Shown here: positions 52,834 to 61,684 of the stretch, piece by piece | Layout of the letters: the number at the start of each line of letters is the position of its first letter | Position numbering within the stretch: the stretch's first letter is position 1 | NCBI RefSeq assembly: GCF_014217835.1 | Contig: NZ_CP055263.1 | Span: forward strand, 4,715,501-4,779,500 | DNA from: Metabacillus sp. KUDC1714 | GTDB taxonomy: Bacteria > Bacillota > Bacilli > Bacillales > Bacillaceae | Direction: 5' to 3' | DNA length: 64,000 nt | The notes under the pieces: model-generated | Seen by the model: the letters and a program-made list of their open reading frames with translations, nothing else | Told to the model about the DNA's origin: nothing | Database searches by the model: none | Translations under genes and position numbers: made by a program

Positions 52834-53122
52834 AGCGTTCACCTCTAGATATATTATACGAATATTTGTTCGATTGAGTAAACTAAAAAAGACGCTCCAA
52901 TAAAGAAGCGTTTTGTACAGTTGCTTTCATTGCTACCCATAAGAACAAACTTGAAAATTAATGATATTGTGAAAATTACAGGTGTTCCTCAGCAAATTTT
53001 TTTCTTGCGATAGTAAGTTTAGATAATTATTGTGTAGTTTATCGAATAATTTATGGATTTCATAATAGAAATTTAATTTTACAATATCAACTATCCTAAA
53101 CTATAAACCTGCCCCGCAAGGC

Positions 53123-53278
53123 TTATTTTTCTTCTTTTACATCCGTTAACTCGGACATATGTACTAATTCAGTGTTGTACAACGAAGACCCATTTTTCTT
53201 AATTTCACAATAACCTGAGTCGTATTGATGAATAAGGCGATACTGCTCACCCTTATATAATACAAATTTACATTCCAT
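53123..53278 (-). CDS. Small protein, unrecognised (51 aa)
   Basis: GGGGTGG precedes the ATG. The sequence reads MECKFVLYKGEQYRLIHQYD, then SGYCEIKKNGSSLYNTELVH and a short charged tail. The beta-hairpin-like pattern resembles small DNA- or RNA-binding or phage-type proteins, but I recognise no family. Gap 52834-53122 holds nothing else identifiable. Confidence 0.55.
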   Translation of the reverse strand: MECKFVLYKGEQYRLIHQYDSGYCEIKKNGSSLYNTELVHMSELTDVKEEK

Positions 53279-53476
53279 TAATTCCACCCCGAATACTATG
53301 TTTTATAAATTAATTTTACTACATAAATTTTATTTACTAAATACTTATTTTATAATTATGGTTTAATACTTGTTTCATATGAAGTGATTAGTGATGGAAA
53401 TTAGAGGTAATATTAAATAAAGAACAATCAGATCTGAATGCTAAATAAAATATAAACAAATACGAAAAGCTATCAT

Positions 53477-53511
53477 AAAAAAGGTCAACCAGATTTTAGG
53501 TTGACCTTTTT
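53477..53511 (-). terminator. Terminator of the CBO0543 gene
   Basis: AAAAAAGGTCAACC / GGTTGACCTTTTT around 8 bases; the minus-strand stem ends in a T run. Similar stem sequence (AAGGTTAACCAG / CTGGTTGACCTT) occurs near 58738-58782. Confidence 0.8.
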
Positions 53512-54106
53512 ATATATGATCATAAGACTTGTATTTAATATGAAGATATTGAAAAAGATTCGTTATCCCTATTGAGACTAAAGTAATAATTATGTATGAA
53601 ATAAATAAGTAAATATGATTCATACCTTGCTTTAGATGTATAAGGTGATACGTCGCTAATAATGGCTTGAAAATAAAAGAAAGAAAAGTAATTAATATCA
53701 AAGAATACAAGTAAAAATTTTTATTTTTATTTAGCGTCCATTGATATAATAATATAAATAAGATTGGAACCAATGAAGTGTCTATTCCAACATTAATTGG
53801 GAGAAAAGGAATTGCTTTATATGGATATTCAATAAAATTATATCTAGTTAAAATAGCATCACAATAGACTAACCAGACGTGTATATTAAACCCAAAAAAC
53901 CCCAATAGAAATATCTTTCTTCTATCTACAAAAAAGTAAAGGGAAATTAACGGCACAATTATAAAAACTACATTAACCCAAAATTGCCATGTGTTAAATG
54001 ATGAATAATCATACCAATAATCAATCCATTGAGTTGAAAGTTTCTCTTGTGTTTCCTTCAATTCTACTAGTCGGTTACTTTGCTCGGGTGAAAAGGGAAC
54101 CTTCAT
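53510..54106 (-). CDS. CBO0543-family membrane protein (198 aa)
   Basis: The N-terminal amphipathic segment QWIDYWYDYSSFNTWQFWVN is a family landmark. Five helices follow (LISLYFFVDRRKIFLLGFFG; SLVPILFILLYQW; YSLILITFLSFIF; YLFISYIIITLVSIGI). Function unknown. Its terminator overlaps the stop. Confidence 0.72.
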   Translation of the reverse strand: MKVPFSPEQSNRLVELKETQEKLSTQWIDYWYDYSSFNTWQFWVNVVFIIVPLISLYFFVDRRKIFLLGFFGFNIHVWLVYCDAILTRYNFIEYPYKAIPFLPINVGIDTSLVPILFILLYQWTLNKNKNFYLYSLILITFLSFIFKPLLATYHLIHLKQGMNHIYLFISYIIITLVSIGITNLFQYLHIKYKSYDHI

Positions 54107-54243
54107 AAATACACCTCTTACTTACTTATTAACTATTTATTTTAGTTTTATTATAATATCCATATTATTACATCCTATTCTGTTTAAATTCAAAGTATAA
54201 AAACATTTGATTAAAACGATTTATAGAAAGAGGAATTTAAACA

Positions 54244-54714
54244 ATGGCTAAAATCGGTTATGCAAGGGTATCTACCAAAGATCAATCACTAGACCTACAA
54301 ATTGACGCTTTAAGGAAAGCTGGTTGTGACGATAAGAATATATTCGTTGAAAAAAATCACTGGAAGAACGGCAGATCGTCCAAAGTTTAAAGAGTATGAA
54401 TTACATGAGGGAAGGTGACATATTAATAGTTTACAAGCTGGACCGTTTAGGGCGTACTACACGGCAGTTACTAGAATTGGTGGACGATTTGAAGGAAAGA
54501 AACATTCAATTCCAATCCTTATCTAATGGAATAGATGCAACAACGGAACAAGGTGTTTCTTCTTTACGATCATGGCTGCATTTCCGAAATGGAAGCTGAA
54601 TTGATTTATGAACGTACTAAGTCTGGATTAGACGTTGCAAGGGCTAGAGGAAGAAAAGGTGGTCGTCCACCGATACATCCAGACAAGCTAAAATATGTTT
54701 ATAACACTTTATGA
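54244..54714 (+). pseudogene. Serine recombinase (resolvase family) with several frameshifts
   Basis: MAKIGYARVSTKDQSLDLQI holds the catalytic Ser and is followed by KAGCDDKNIFVEK. An extra A near 54350-54356 breaks the frame, which resumes as MREGDILIVYKLDRLGRTTR. Two more breaks occur near 54560-54595 before EMEAELIYERTKSGLDVARA and RGRKGGRPP. Related to Tn3-type resolvases; not functional as read. Confidence 0.85.
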
Positions 54715-54868
54715 AAATTATATAGTTCTAAAAAAATAAGCGACACCTCAAATGATCTGTATCCCGAAAAATGGACACTTATAAAAAAGTCCATTTTTCG
54801 GGATTTTTTATGTTTTATCATAGAAGAACCGTTATAATCAAAACAAATAGAGAGAACGGGGAACTAAT

Positions 54869-55294
54869 ATGAGTAAAATTATTTTTAATGAATTTCAACG
54901 TCAACAACTGGAGAACAATCCAAATGTCAATCATGTATCAGATCGGTCGATCTCTTACAAACCTGAATTTAAAATTGCTGCCATTAAGGAATACAAAAAT
55001 GGCAAAGGGCCAACGGATATTTTCATTGAATATGGATTTGATCTAGACATAATTGGATCTAAAAAGCCTCAACAATGTTTAAAGCGTTGGAGAAAAACTT
55101 ATGAAATGTATGGTGAGGAAGGTTTTAAGAATGAGCTTCGTGGTAAAGGAAGCACTGGACGCCCATCTTCGAAGGATCTTACAGTAGAAGATAAACTAAA
55201 AAAAGCAGAGGCACGTATTGCCTTCTTAGAGATGGAGAACGACTTCTTAAAAAAGTTAGAAGAACTAGAGAGGAAGGCGAAGAAACAAAATTAA
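54869..55294 (+). CDS. IS3-family OrfA
   Basis: 141 residues with a helix-turn-helix region (YKPEFKIAAIKEYKNGKGPTDIFIEYGFD) and a C-terminal leucine-zipper-like helix (DKLKKAEARIAFLEMENDFLKKLEEL). It provides DNA binding. The slippery heptamer AAAAAAG (55249-55255) lies inside it for -1 frameshifting into OrfB. Confidence 0.9.
   Translation: MSKIIFNEFQRQQLENNPNVNHVSDRSISYKPEFKIAAIKEYKNGKGPTDIFIEYGFDLDIIGSKKPQQCLKRWRKTYEMYGEEGFKNELRGKGSTGRPSSKDLTVEDKLKKAEARIAFLEMENDFLKKLEELERKAKKQN
55249..55255 (+). promoter_or_regulatory. Programmed -1 frameshift site
   Basis: A6G heptamer, the standard IS3-family slip site. The -1 frame is open from here through OrfB. Confidence 0.8.
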
Positions 55295-55353
55295 CATTAT
55301 CAGAAAAGTTCCAACTAATTGAGGCCACAATTCGTAGATATGGTCTAGTTAGA

Positions 55354-56196
55354 ATGGTATCTTATCTTTGTGAATTAGCTACAGTAAAACGCAAAAGTTA
55401 CTATGCCTGGCTTAAGGCTGAACCCAAGCGTATCGATAGAGAACGTAAGGATGTACAGGATTATAAACTTATAAAACAAGTCTTCGATGAAAAGAATGGT
55501 AAATCAGGTGGACGAGATATAAGAATGGTTCTAGAAAATGACTATTTCACTGTGATGAATCTCAAGAAAATCTATCGTATTATGAATAAGTTTAACCTAA
55601 AGTCAAAAATTAGAAGGTCAAACCCTTACAAACGAATGGCTCAGGCAACACAAGAACACCGGACTTGTCCAAATATCCTGAATCGAAATTTCGTACATAG
55701 TGAGCCTGGTAAAGTGTTACTTACTGACATCACCTATCTTTATTTAGAAAATGGCACACCTGTATATTTGTCATGTGTTAAAGACGGTTCAACACGTGAA
55801 ATTTTGGCCTACTATCTCTCGACAACATTAGAAATGCGACTTGTTTATCGAACACTTGATAACTTAATTAATGCCTTGGACGGGAACGTCCACCCAGAAG
55901 CCATACTCCATTCTGATCAAGGATTTCACTATACAAATCCAGAATATCGAAAAAAAGTTAAGAAACTTGGGTTTATTCAATCTATGTCTCGTAAAGGAAA
56001 CTGTTGGGATAACGCACCAATAGAATCATTCTTTGGCCATTTAAAAGATGAGATTGATGCTTCTTCATGTCAAACACTCACAGAATTAGAAGGGGTAATT
56101 GAAGATTATATGGTCTACTATAATACTTACCGATATCAATGGGGATTAAAAAAGATGGCCCCGGAACAATACCGAAGCCACCTATTAAGTGCATAA
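55354..56196 (+). CDS. IS3-family OrfB (DDE integrase domain)
   Basis: 280 residues as an independent frame; produced in the cell mostly as an OrfAB fusion. DDE motif: Asp in VLLTDITYLYL, Asp in ILHSDQGFHYT, Glu in NAPIESFFGHLK. The length and motifs are intact, so the element may still be active. Confidence 0.9.
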   Translation: MVSYLCELATVKRKSYYAWLKAEPKRIDRERKDVQDYKLIKQVFDEKNGKSGGRDIRMVLENDYFTVMNLKKIYRIMNKFNLKSKIRRSNPYKRMAQATQEHRTCPNILNRNFVHSEPGKVLLTDITYLYLENGTPVYLSCVKDGSTREILAYYLSTTLEMRLVYRTLDNLINALDGNVHPEAILHSDQGFHYTNPEYRKKVKKLGFIQSMSRKGNCWDNAPIESFFGHLKDEIDASSCQTLTELEGVIEDYMVYYNTYRYQWGLKKMAPEQYRSHLLSA

Positions 56197-56261
56197 AGGT
56201 CTTTTTATAAACTGTCTATTTTTAAGGGTACAGATCAAAATGGTTATCGCTTTTTCATTAG

Positions 56262-56340
56262 CTATTAGCTTATTCAACAAAAGCACCTGTTAGTTATACA
56301 TAAGACTTACACAATAATTGCATATTATATAAATGATGTG
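56262..56340. repeat. Right part of dispersed element
   Basis: TTCAACAAAAGCACCTGTTAG and a shortened tail (AAGACTTACACAATAATTG), before the stop of the minus-strand gene at 56352. The hairpin holding the IS3 insertion is its centre. Confidence 0.6.
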
Positions 56341-56351
56341 ACAATAAGTCA

Positions 56352-56636
56352 TTATTTCTTACCTTTTCGTTCTAAAAGTATAGGTGCTATATTTAGTAAG
56401 ATAGAAACAATTGTCAAAAACCATAATGCCCTTTCCATACCAGGTACTACATCCATTAAAGCTGCCCAATCTTCCACTTCTACCCACACCGATACAAGAC
56501 TGTATTCTGCACAAAGTGTTAATGCTGTAAATGATAATCCCATCGCCATAGCAAGCTTATAATCCTTTCCTGCTTTATACATATAAAGATTTATAAAAGT
56601 TACTACTATTGCAATAACCCCTAATATTACCCACAT
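56352..56636 (-). CDS. Small three-helix membrane protein (94 aa), unrecognised
   Basis: Hydrophobic segments at about 2-20, 28-50 and 70-87 (WVILGVIAIVVTFINLYMY; MAMGLSFTALTLCAEYSLV; LWFLTIVSILLNIAPILL) and a basic tail. I recall similar small proteins of unknown role in Bacillus relatives. Confidence 0.6.
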   Translation of the reverse strand: MWVILGVIAIVVTFINLYMYKAGKDYKLAMAMGLSFTALTLCAEYSLVSVWVEVEDWAALMDVVPGMERALWFLTIVSILLNIAPILLERKGKK

Positions 56637-56779
56637 AACTATACCTCCATATATTTTTATGTATGTCGTGTAATAATACTAATGTGCATCACCTCAATTT
56701 TTTGCATTACTTTTTTTTTAGACATTAATACGTCAAATCTTATTTTATAGTAAATGCTCTTCCTTTTGTGATTTCTTAT

Positions 56780-56857
56780 TGAACAAACCTGCTTCGTTAG
56801 TTCAAAAGAAAAATGCTCTACTCCATATTGAAGTAAAGAAGCATTTAGTCAATAAAT
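56780..56857. repeat. Dispersed palindromic element copy
   Basis: Left arm GAACAAACCTGCTTCGTTAG, hairpin AAATGCT...AGCATTT with TACTCC / GAAGTA inside. It touches the stop of the lipoprotein gene at 56858. Confidence 0.75.
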
Positions 56858-57379
56858 TTATTTATTAACATACTCCATTGAATTAGCTATCTTAACAAGT
56901 TCTTTAATTGTATATTTCTCCTCACTTTCAGGTGATTTTGCAAGAAGAATAGAATTGTACAGTCCATCTTTTTTCCATCGAATTTGTTTTATCTCTTCAC
57001 TATCAATTTCAATTAATGCTTTAATTCCATTTTTTAATTCAACGGTATCAAATTGTTTATTATTATCGGAAAATGAAGTTTTTTTCTTATGAAACGTTAT
57101 AACCTGAAGATTAACTCCTTTATCATCACTGTAAGTGAAATCTGTATGAACTATGTCTCCTTTAGGTTCTTCAGGTGGATTTCCAGCATAGTTCAATGAA
57201 ACATACTTCGGCTCAAATGGGAGTTCTGTAGGTGCTGCCAGCTTTTCCCGAACATTTTGTGGTAAGCTTTCTGCAACTTCTTTAATTTTTGGAAAATCTT
57301 GTTTTAATTCTTCAACTGGACTATTTCCACTACAAGCTGTTAAAAGCAATATGAAGATTGTTGCAATTAATTTTTTCAT
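56858..57379 (-). CDS. Lipoprotein, unrecognised (173 aa)
   Basis: MKKLIATIFILLLTACSG carries the lipobox with Cys at residue 16. The mature part has alternating beta strands (VLPF...KYVSLNYAGNPP, DIVHTDFTYSDDKGVNLQVITFHKKK). It is probably surface-anchored. Function unknown. Confidence 0.7.
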   Translation of the reverse strand: MKKLIATIFILLLTACSGNSPVEELKQDFPKIKEVAESLPQNVREKLAAPTELPFEPKYVSLNYAGNPPEEPKGDIVHTDFTYSDDKGVNLQVITFHKKKTSFSDNNKQFDTVELKNGIKALIEIDSEEIKQIRWKKDGLYNSILLAKSPESEEKYTIKELVKIANSMEYVNK

Positions 57380-57449
57380 TAAAATGCCCCCTGGAATATG
57401 TAACTATATTTACGACCAAGGTGGAAAAAAGTTCCTATAAATTTTTTCT

Positions 57450-57536
57450 CCTTCTTGAACTAACCTGCAACTTTAGTTCAATATTTCAATATGAAAAGGG
57501 TACCTTCTTTAAAGAAAGCACCCGTAAGTGAAAAAA
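57450..57536. repeat. Dispersed palindromic element copy
   Basis: The left arm is a hairpin: TTGAACTAA / TTTAGTTCAA around CCTGCAAC. The centre is GGGTACCTTCTTTAAAGAAAG-like, the right arm GCACCCGTAAGTG. It ends inside the stop region of the transglutaminase-like gene. Confidence 0.75.
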
Positions 57537-58160
57537 CTACAAACTCACTGGTAAGTGATGTTTATACATTTCTAATGCATTAGTATTTTCTTTTAAAACA
57601 GCCACAATCTTGGGATGAGGCTTAGCATAGATAACTGGATAATCCTTTTCATCAAGTTCTTCATTAATAGGGAAGGCTAATTTTTCTTCTTCAATTGAAA
57701 ATTGGGCATCAATTCCCTCTTTATTTCCACGAGAGTCAACCCTAATCCATTTATTAAGAGATTTAAGAAATATGGCATTTAAAGCGTGAATACAATACCC
57801 TTTTTCCGGAGTATCAAATAACATTAATCTTTGATAACAAAAACCTGTTGGTATTCCCTGTGAACGCAATAAAGAAGCTAACAGATGTGATTTTGCATAG
57901 CAAATTCCCTCTTTAAGGTCTAATACTTCCGAAGCATTACAAGTAATTCGCTTCGATTGAATATCCCAAGAATGAGCAATTTCATCACGAACAAATTCAA
58001 AAGCTATTTTTGCTTTTTCAATTTCCGTTTGAGATTCATTAAAAAGCTCAACTGCTTTCTTTTTAATATTTAGATTAGAATAATTAACTTCGGTTAATTC
58101 AAGTAAATAATCATTTATTTTATCTGATTCACAAACTAGATTCACAAGGTTTTTCCCCAA
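57537..58160 (-). CDS. Transglutaminase-like cysteine protease-fold protein
   Basis: 207 residues. The catalytic Cys is in DLKEGICYAKSHLLASLLRSQGIP, the His in YCIHALNAIFLK and the Asp in WIRVDSRGNKEG, the transglutaminase-core triad. Bacterial members are often peptidases or peptide amidases. The start overlaps the GNAT gene's end by 32 bases, so the two are co-transcribed. Confidence 0.83.
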   Translation of the reverse strand: MGKNLVNLVCESDKINDYLLELTEVNYSNLNIKKKAVELFNESQTEIEKAKIAFEFVRDEIAHSWDIQSKRITCNASEVLDLKEGICYAKSHLLASLLRSQGIPTGFCYQRLMLFDTPEKGYCIHALNAIFLKSLNKWIRVDSRGNKEGIDAQFSIEEEKLAFPINEELDEKDYPVIYAKPHPKIVAVLKENTNALEMYKHHLPVSL

Positions 58161-58623
58161 TATGTTTTAGCATAGAAACAACTTTTATATTTATTCCCTC
58201 TGATTTATGTACTATCTCCTCATTATAAATGCTAAATCCTATTGAACTGTATAAGTTAATATTTTTAGGAACAGTCATACGAACCTTACACAATAATTTA
58301 GGAACTTCTTTATGTTTGGCATACTCTTCAAGGCTTTTTACTATTTTCTTTGCAATACCCTGACCTTGTTTTTCTGGAATTACTGACAATCTAAAAAAAT
58401 AAAGCCCATCTTCTTTTAATTTAAAACGAACCATCCCCACTGGCTTTTTATCAATGTATGTAATTAGTGCCATCTCATTATTCTTTAAAGATGTGGAGAT
58501 TGAGTCAACCGTTTCATCTAAAGCACTTGATGGAGGTACTTCATCTTTATATTCCATAAATGCTTTTATCATTAATTCGTGTATTATTCCTGCATCGGAT
58601 ACATTTGCAAGTTTAATTTCCAT
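58129..58623 (-). CDS. GNAT-family N-acetyltransferase
   Basis: About 164 residues from the ATG at 58623 (AGGGGAG upstream; GTG at 58635 is the alternative). FFRLSVIPEKQGQGIAKKIVKSLEEYAK is the acetyl-CoA binding motif. MTVPKNINLYSSIGFSIYNEE follows. It is translationally coupled to the transglutaminase-like gene, suggesting joint action on one substrate. Confidence 0.83.
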   Translation of the reverse strand: MEIKLANVSDAGIIHELMIKAFMEYKDEVPPSSALDETVDSISTSLKNNEMALITYIDKKPVGMVRFKLKEDGLYFFRLSVIPEKQGQGIAKKIVKSLEEYAKHKEVPKLLCKVRMTVPKNINLYSSIGFSIYNEEIVHKSEGINIKVVSMLKHIGEKPCESSL

Positions 58624-58794
58624 TCTTAATCCCACTCCCCTTACAATAAATATACAACATAATGTATTTTTATGTAACGAAAAAGAATTAATTGGTATGA
58701 GTTTTTATTGTACTAACCTGCCACGTTCGTATTATAAGGTTAACCAGAATGCTAAATATTTCTGGTTGACCTTATTTATTTTGGTCTTATTATA

Positions 58795-58975
58795 TCAGTA
58801 GCCAGGGTAGAACGTAACTGCCCGTGGGGCTTTGACCCCGTCAGCTAAACAGTTCGCCCCCTACTTGTAGAAACATGATTGAGGCTGGTTGGGACTTAGA
58901 TCTCGTATAACAAGCGAAGCTGTGATACTGCATGGAGGATTAGGGGTTACTGGCAAATTACTAGTTTAGGAGGAG
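58795..58975 (+). ncRNA. Candidate bridge RNA of the intact IS110
   Basis: A GC-richer, frame-free leader between left end and transposase, the place where IS110-group bridge RNAs are encoded. A stem GGGG (58826-58829) / CCCC (58836-58839) is flanked by AACTGCC (58816-58822), like the left target AACCTGCC, and GCTAAAC (58844-58850), whose complement resembles the right target GTTTAGTT. A donor-like second half follows. Confidence 0.5.
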
Positions 58976-58983
58976 ATTTTAGA

Positions 58984-60219
58984 ATGAATCCAGTCATTGG
59001 TCTGGATGTTTCAAAAGGGGAAAGTCAAGTTCAGGCATTTTTAGATAAAGGCAAACCATACAGTAAGAGTTTTAAAGTTTCTCATACTATAGAAGGTCTT
59101 GATTTACTTGTAGAGTTTCTGGAGGTGGTTAAGAGAGAAACTGGTAAGAGACCACCTATTGTTCTAGAAGCGACAGGACATTATCATTCCTCTGTTGTTC
59201 AATACTTAGAGGACCGTGGGTATTTAATGATAATCATTAATCCATTGATTTCTTATAAGGCTAAAAGTTCAAGTCTTCGGAAAGTAAAGACAGATGCGAT
59301 AGATGCTTACCATCTCTGCGAGCTGTTTTATAAGGAGGATTTAGAGCCGTATAAGAAGCGTGGTGTGCAGCTATTAAACCTTCGGAATCTTACAAGACAG
59401 CACGAAAATATTACTGGTGTATTGATTCAAACAAAGCTACAATTTCAAGCGATTCTGGACCAGGTCTTCCCTGAATACAGAGGTGTTTTTGGTGACTTAT
59501 ATTCGGTAGTATCACTATTAACTCTTTCAGAGTTTCCCTCATCTGAAGATATTTTAGAGGCAAGTGAAGAAACAATTGCCGACAAAATCGCTGAGTTATG
59601 TAAAAGTCGTTCCCATCGATGGGCTAAAGAAAAAGCTACTCAGCTCAAGGCTGCAGCAAATCGAAATCCGTTTGAAAAGACCGTTTATCAAAGCCATATT
59701 TTAAGTCTAGGTATGTATATCAATATCATTCTTCAATACAAAGAGCACCTATCCAAGTTAGAGTCCGAGATAGATGCCCTCGCTAAAGGTGTTGAAGAAT
59801 ATAATATTATCAAATCTATCCCTGGTATAGGAGAAAAGATCGCGGCAACAATCATTTCAGAAATTGGAGAGATAGATCGATTTACTGATCCTAAAAAGCT
59901 CGTAGCTTTCGCTGGAGTTGATCCTAGTGTATTCGAATCTGGTAAGTTTACAGCCACCAAAAACCGAATCACCAAAAGAGGTTCCAGTAGGCTTCGTCAC
60001 GCCTTATATATGGCAGTTCGTTGTGCCATTCGTGACTGTCGTAAAAAGAAAACAACTGATGAAATTATCCCACGAAACAAGAGAATGCGAGAGTTTTACG
60101 ACAAGAAACGTGATGAAGGAAAGCCTTTTAAAGTAGCCGTAATAGCATGCGTAAATAAGCTTTCACATTGGATATTTGCCCTTTTAAAGAACAAAACTAC
60201 TTTCCAAGATATAGCTTAG
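58984..60219 (+). CDS. IS110-family transposase (DEDD recombinase)
   Basis: 411 residues, intact. The N-terminal RuvC-like DEDD part shows IGLDVSKGESQ, PIVLEATGHYH and VKTDAIDAYHL. The C-terminal Transposase_20 domain shows KSIPGIGEKIAATIISEIGE, FAGVDPSVFESGKF and KRGSSRLRHALYMAV, with the catalytic serine there. It follows GGAGGAG at proper spacing. It should use its own RNA to choose targets. Probably active. Confidence 0.93.
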   Translation: MNPVIGLDVSKGESQVQAFLDKGKPYSKSFKVSHTIEGLDLLVEFLEVVKRETGKRPPIVLEATGHYHSSVVQYLEDRGYLMIIINPLISYKAKSSSLRKVKTDAIDAYHLCELFYKEDLEPYKKRGVQLLNLRNLTRQHENITGVLIQTKLQFQAILDQVFPEYRGVFGDLYSVVSLLTLSEFPSSEDILEASEETIADKIAELCKSRSHRWAKEKATQLKAAANRNPFEKTVYQSHILSLGMYINIILQYKEHLSKLESEIDALAKGVEEYNIIKSIPGIGEKIAATIISEIGEIDRFTDPKKLVAFAGVDPSVFESGKFTATKNRITKRGSSRLRHALYMAVRCAIRDCRKKKTTDEIIPRNKRMREFYDKKRDEGKPFKVAVIACVNKLSHWIFALLKNKTTFQDIA

Positions 60220-60352
60220 AACCTAAATCTAACTAAATAACACAAAACCTTCCAAAATTAGACTAATGGAGGGTTATTTGGCATGCATATTTTTAGTATA
60301 ACATGAGATATTTTAAGTTTTTAATGAAAAATATTGACAAACTATTAGCTGG

Positions 60353-60430
60353 TTTAGTTGAACAAAGATCCAGCCGCCAATGGCAGCTGGATCTTTAACT
60401 CTTGCACCCGTTAGCGCAGTTGATTGGGGA
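60353..60430. repeat. Right part of the dispersed element interrupted by IS110
   Basis: GTTTAGTTGAAC, hairpin GATCCAGC...GCTGGATC, right arm AACTCTTGCACCCGTTAG. It is followed by the stop of the P-loop kinase gene 50 bases on. Confidence 0.75.
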
Positions 60431-60483
60431 CTATTCGTATCCAGGTGCACTGTTGTATTGGACTGGCCGTGAGCGACCGTAAG

Positions 60484-60990
60484 TTACTGTTGGCGTTTAT
60501 TTTCTTCGCTTAGACGGACGATCTCGTCAACGACGTACTTGATCGGTGCGGTGGCGTCAATTATAATACCGTTTTTCGGAATGTCTTCTTTCGTTTGGTG
60601 CAATCGCGCAATGAGTTCCCGTTCCGTTTTCTTTCCGCCCCACTCATCTTCCGGTCGCTCGTCAAGCCGCCGATTCAATGTGTCAAGGTCGACCTCGAGG
60701 ACAAACACGCCGTCAAATAGATCTATGAATTTCGAAAAGTTCCTAGAACCGCCGCAGAAAAATGTTACAGTCTCATCCTGGTTAGCGACCAAAGCTTTTA
60801 CTTTATCTATATGCCAAATGTGGTGCTCGTGCGTGACGCCATCCGTCGGTGTACCGGTTTCCGGATCGCCTTGATAAGCCAATTCACGGTCCCCATTAAT
60901 GGCATGGTAGCCGCGCCGCTGCAATTCTTTCCAGACCGAAGTTTTGCCGGTGCCGGAAACGCCTTCAATCAGATAATTTCTAATGCCCAT
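60484..60990 (-). CDS. P-loop kinase-like AAA protein
   Basis: About 168 residues from the ATG at 60990 (GGAGGG 8 bases upstream; the ATG at 61005 lies within that site's upstream part). Walker A is EGVSGTGKTSVWKEL. VFVLEVDLDTLNRRLDERPEDEWGGKK looks like the lid and base-binding region of small-molecule or nucleoside kinases. Base composition is clearly more GC-rich than its neighbours, suggesting recent acquisition. Substrate unknown. Confidence 0.75.
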   Translation of the reverse strand: MGIRNYLIEGVSGTGKTSVWKELQRRGYHAINGDRELAYQGDPETGTPTDGVTHEHHIWHIDKVKALVANQDETVTFFCGGSRNFSKFIDLFDGVFVLEVDLDTLNRRLDERPEDEWGGKKTERELIARLHQTKEDIPKNGIIIDATAPIKYVVDEIVRLSEENKRQQ

Positions 60991-61009
60991 GGCTAGACCC
61001 TCCATTTCA

Positions 61010-61110
61010 GTCGTTAAACTGCCCGTAAGTCGAATAAGAAGAGGATTGCCACAGCACCCCTGGTATTCAACTCAAGCACCCTTATGTTTAAGTGTAATAC
61101 TTCACAATCA
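61010..61110. repeat. Dispersed palindromic element copy
   Basis: Left arm CTGCCCGTAAGTCGAATAAG, middle TTGCCACAGCACCCCTGGTA, right arm TCAACTCAAGCACCCTTATG, tail AAGTGTAATACTTCACAATC. Confidence 0.8.
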
Positions 61111-61684
61111 ATTTCTTCTCAAACTTATTCGATAATAAACTCTCATAAAGCTTTCTATTTTTCCAAATATCATATGCACCAAAAGCTCGGTGATATTTTT
61201 AATTTCCTCTCATTCTTCCCCCCTTTACCCTGCCCCAATACAGCCTGCTTTTCAGGAGGGAGTGCATTACAAACAATATTTGAATTCTCTCCAATATTCG
61301 GGGACTATTAGGATTTATAGCACTCCTTACTGCTACAGTTTTGTTAAGTATCACACTAGTTAGCTTAATATTTAACGCTTAAAATTCACCTCGGCAAACC
61401 TACTTCAGAATAAAAATAAGATGAATTTTGTGAAGAAAGAGCCTTTTTTATCAACTCTTTATTATATCGAAAAAGTTCAACAAAAATAAATCCTCCTATT
61501 CTTATTAGGTATTTAGACATTATATTAGCAAATTCCTTCTTCAATTCCCTTAGTGAAACAACAAAAAGCTCTACTCCTTATTGAAGTAAAGCTACCGGTT
61601 AGTTGAAGTTGAAGAACATAAATATATTATCCAATAATCGGAAAATGTTTTTTTGATAATAGATCATTGACCAGTTGAAGTGCA
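61111..61684. other. Gene-free stretch with element remains
   Basis: It holds a short hydrophobic plus-strand frame end near 61295-61382 (GLLGFIALLTATVLLSITLV) without a start, probably a relic, and another element copy at 61545-61684. No intact gene. Confidence 0.45.

Larger units (their letters stand above)
54753..56237 (+). mobile_element. IS3-family (IS150-like) insertion sequence
   Basis: Imperfect terminal inverted repeats begin TGATCTGTA at the left and end with its complement at the right. AAA on both sides may be a 3-bp target duplication. A hairpin just inside the left end (GAAAAATGGAC / GTCCATTTTTC) would stop transcription entering from outside. It has landed in the loop of a host hairpin (AAGCGA...TCGCTT). 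Confidence 0.82.
58724..60352 (+). mobile_element. IS110-family insertion sequence, intact
   Basis: It lies between ACTAACCTGCC on the left and GTTTAGTTGAAC on the right, that is, inside a left arm of the dispersed element. It contains a 5' structured region, a full transposase gene and a 130-base 3' tail shared with the relics at 46862 and 44126. Exact ends are uncertain by a few bases. Confidence 0.75.

Noticed and set aside
58795..58975. The IS110 leader as a riboswitch
   Set aside because: It is inside the IS boundaries and precedes a transposase; a bridge RNA explains its place and structure better.
40362..61110. The repeats as a CRISPR array
   Set aside because: Copies are kilobases apart with genes between them, and no Cas genes are present.
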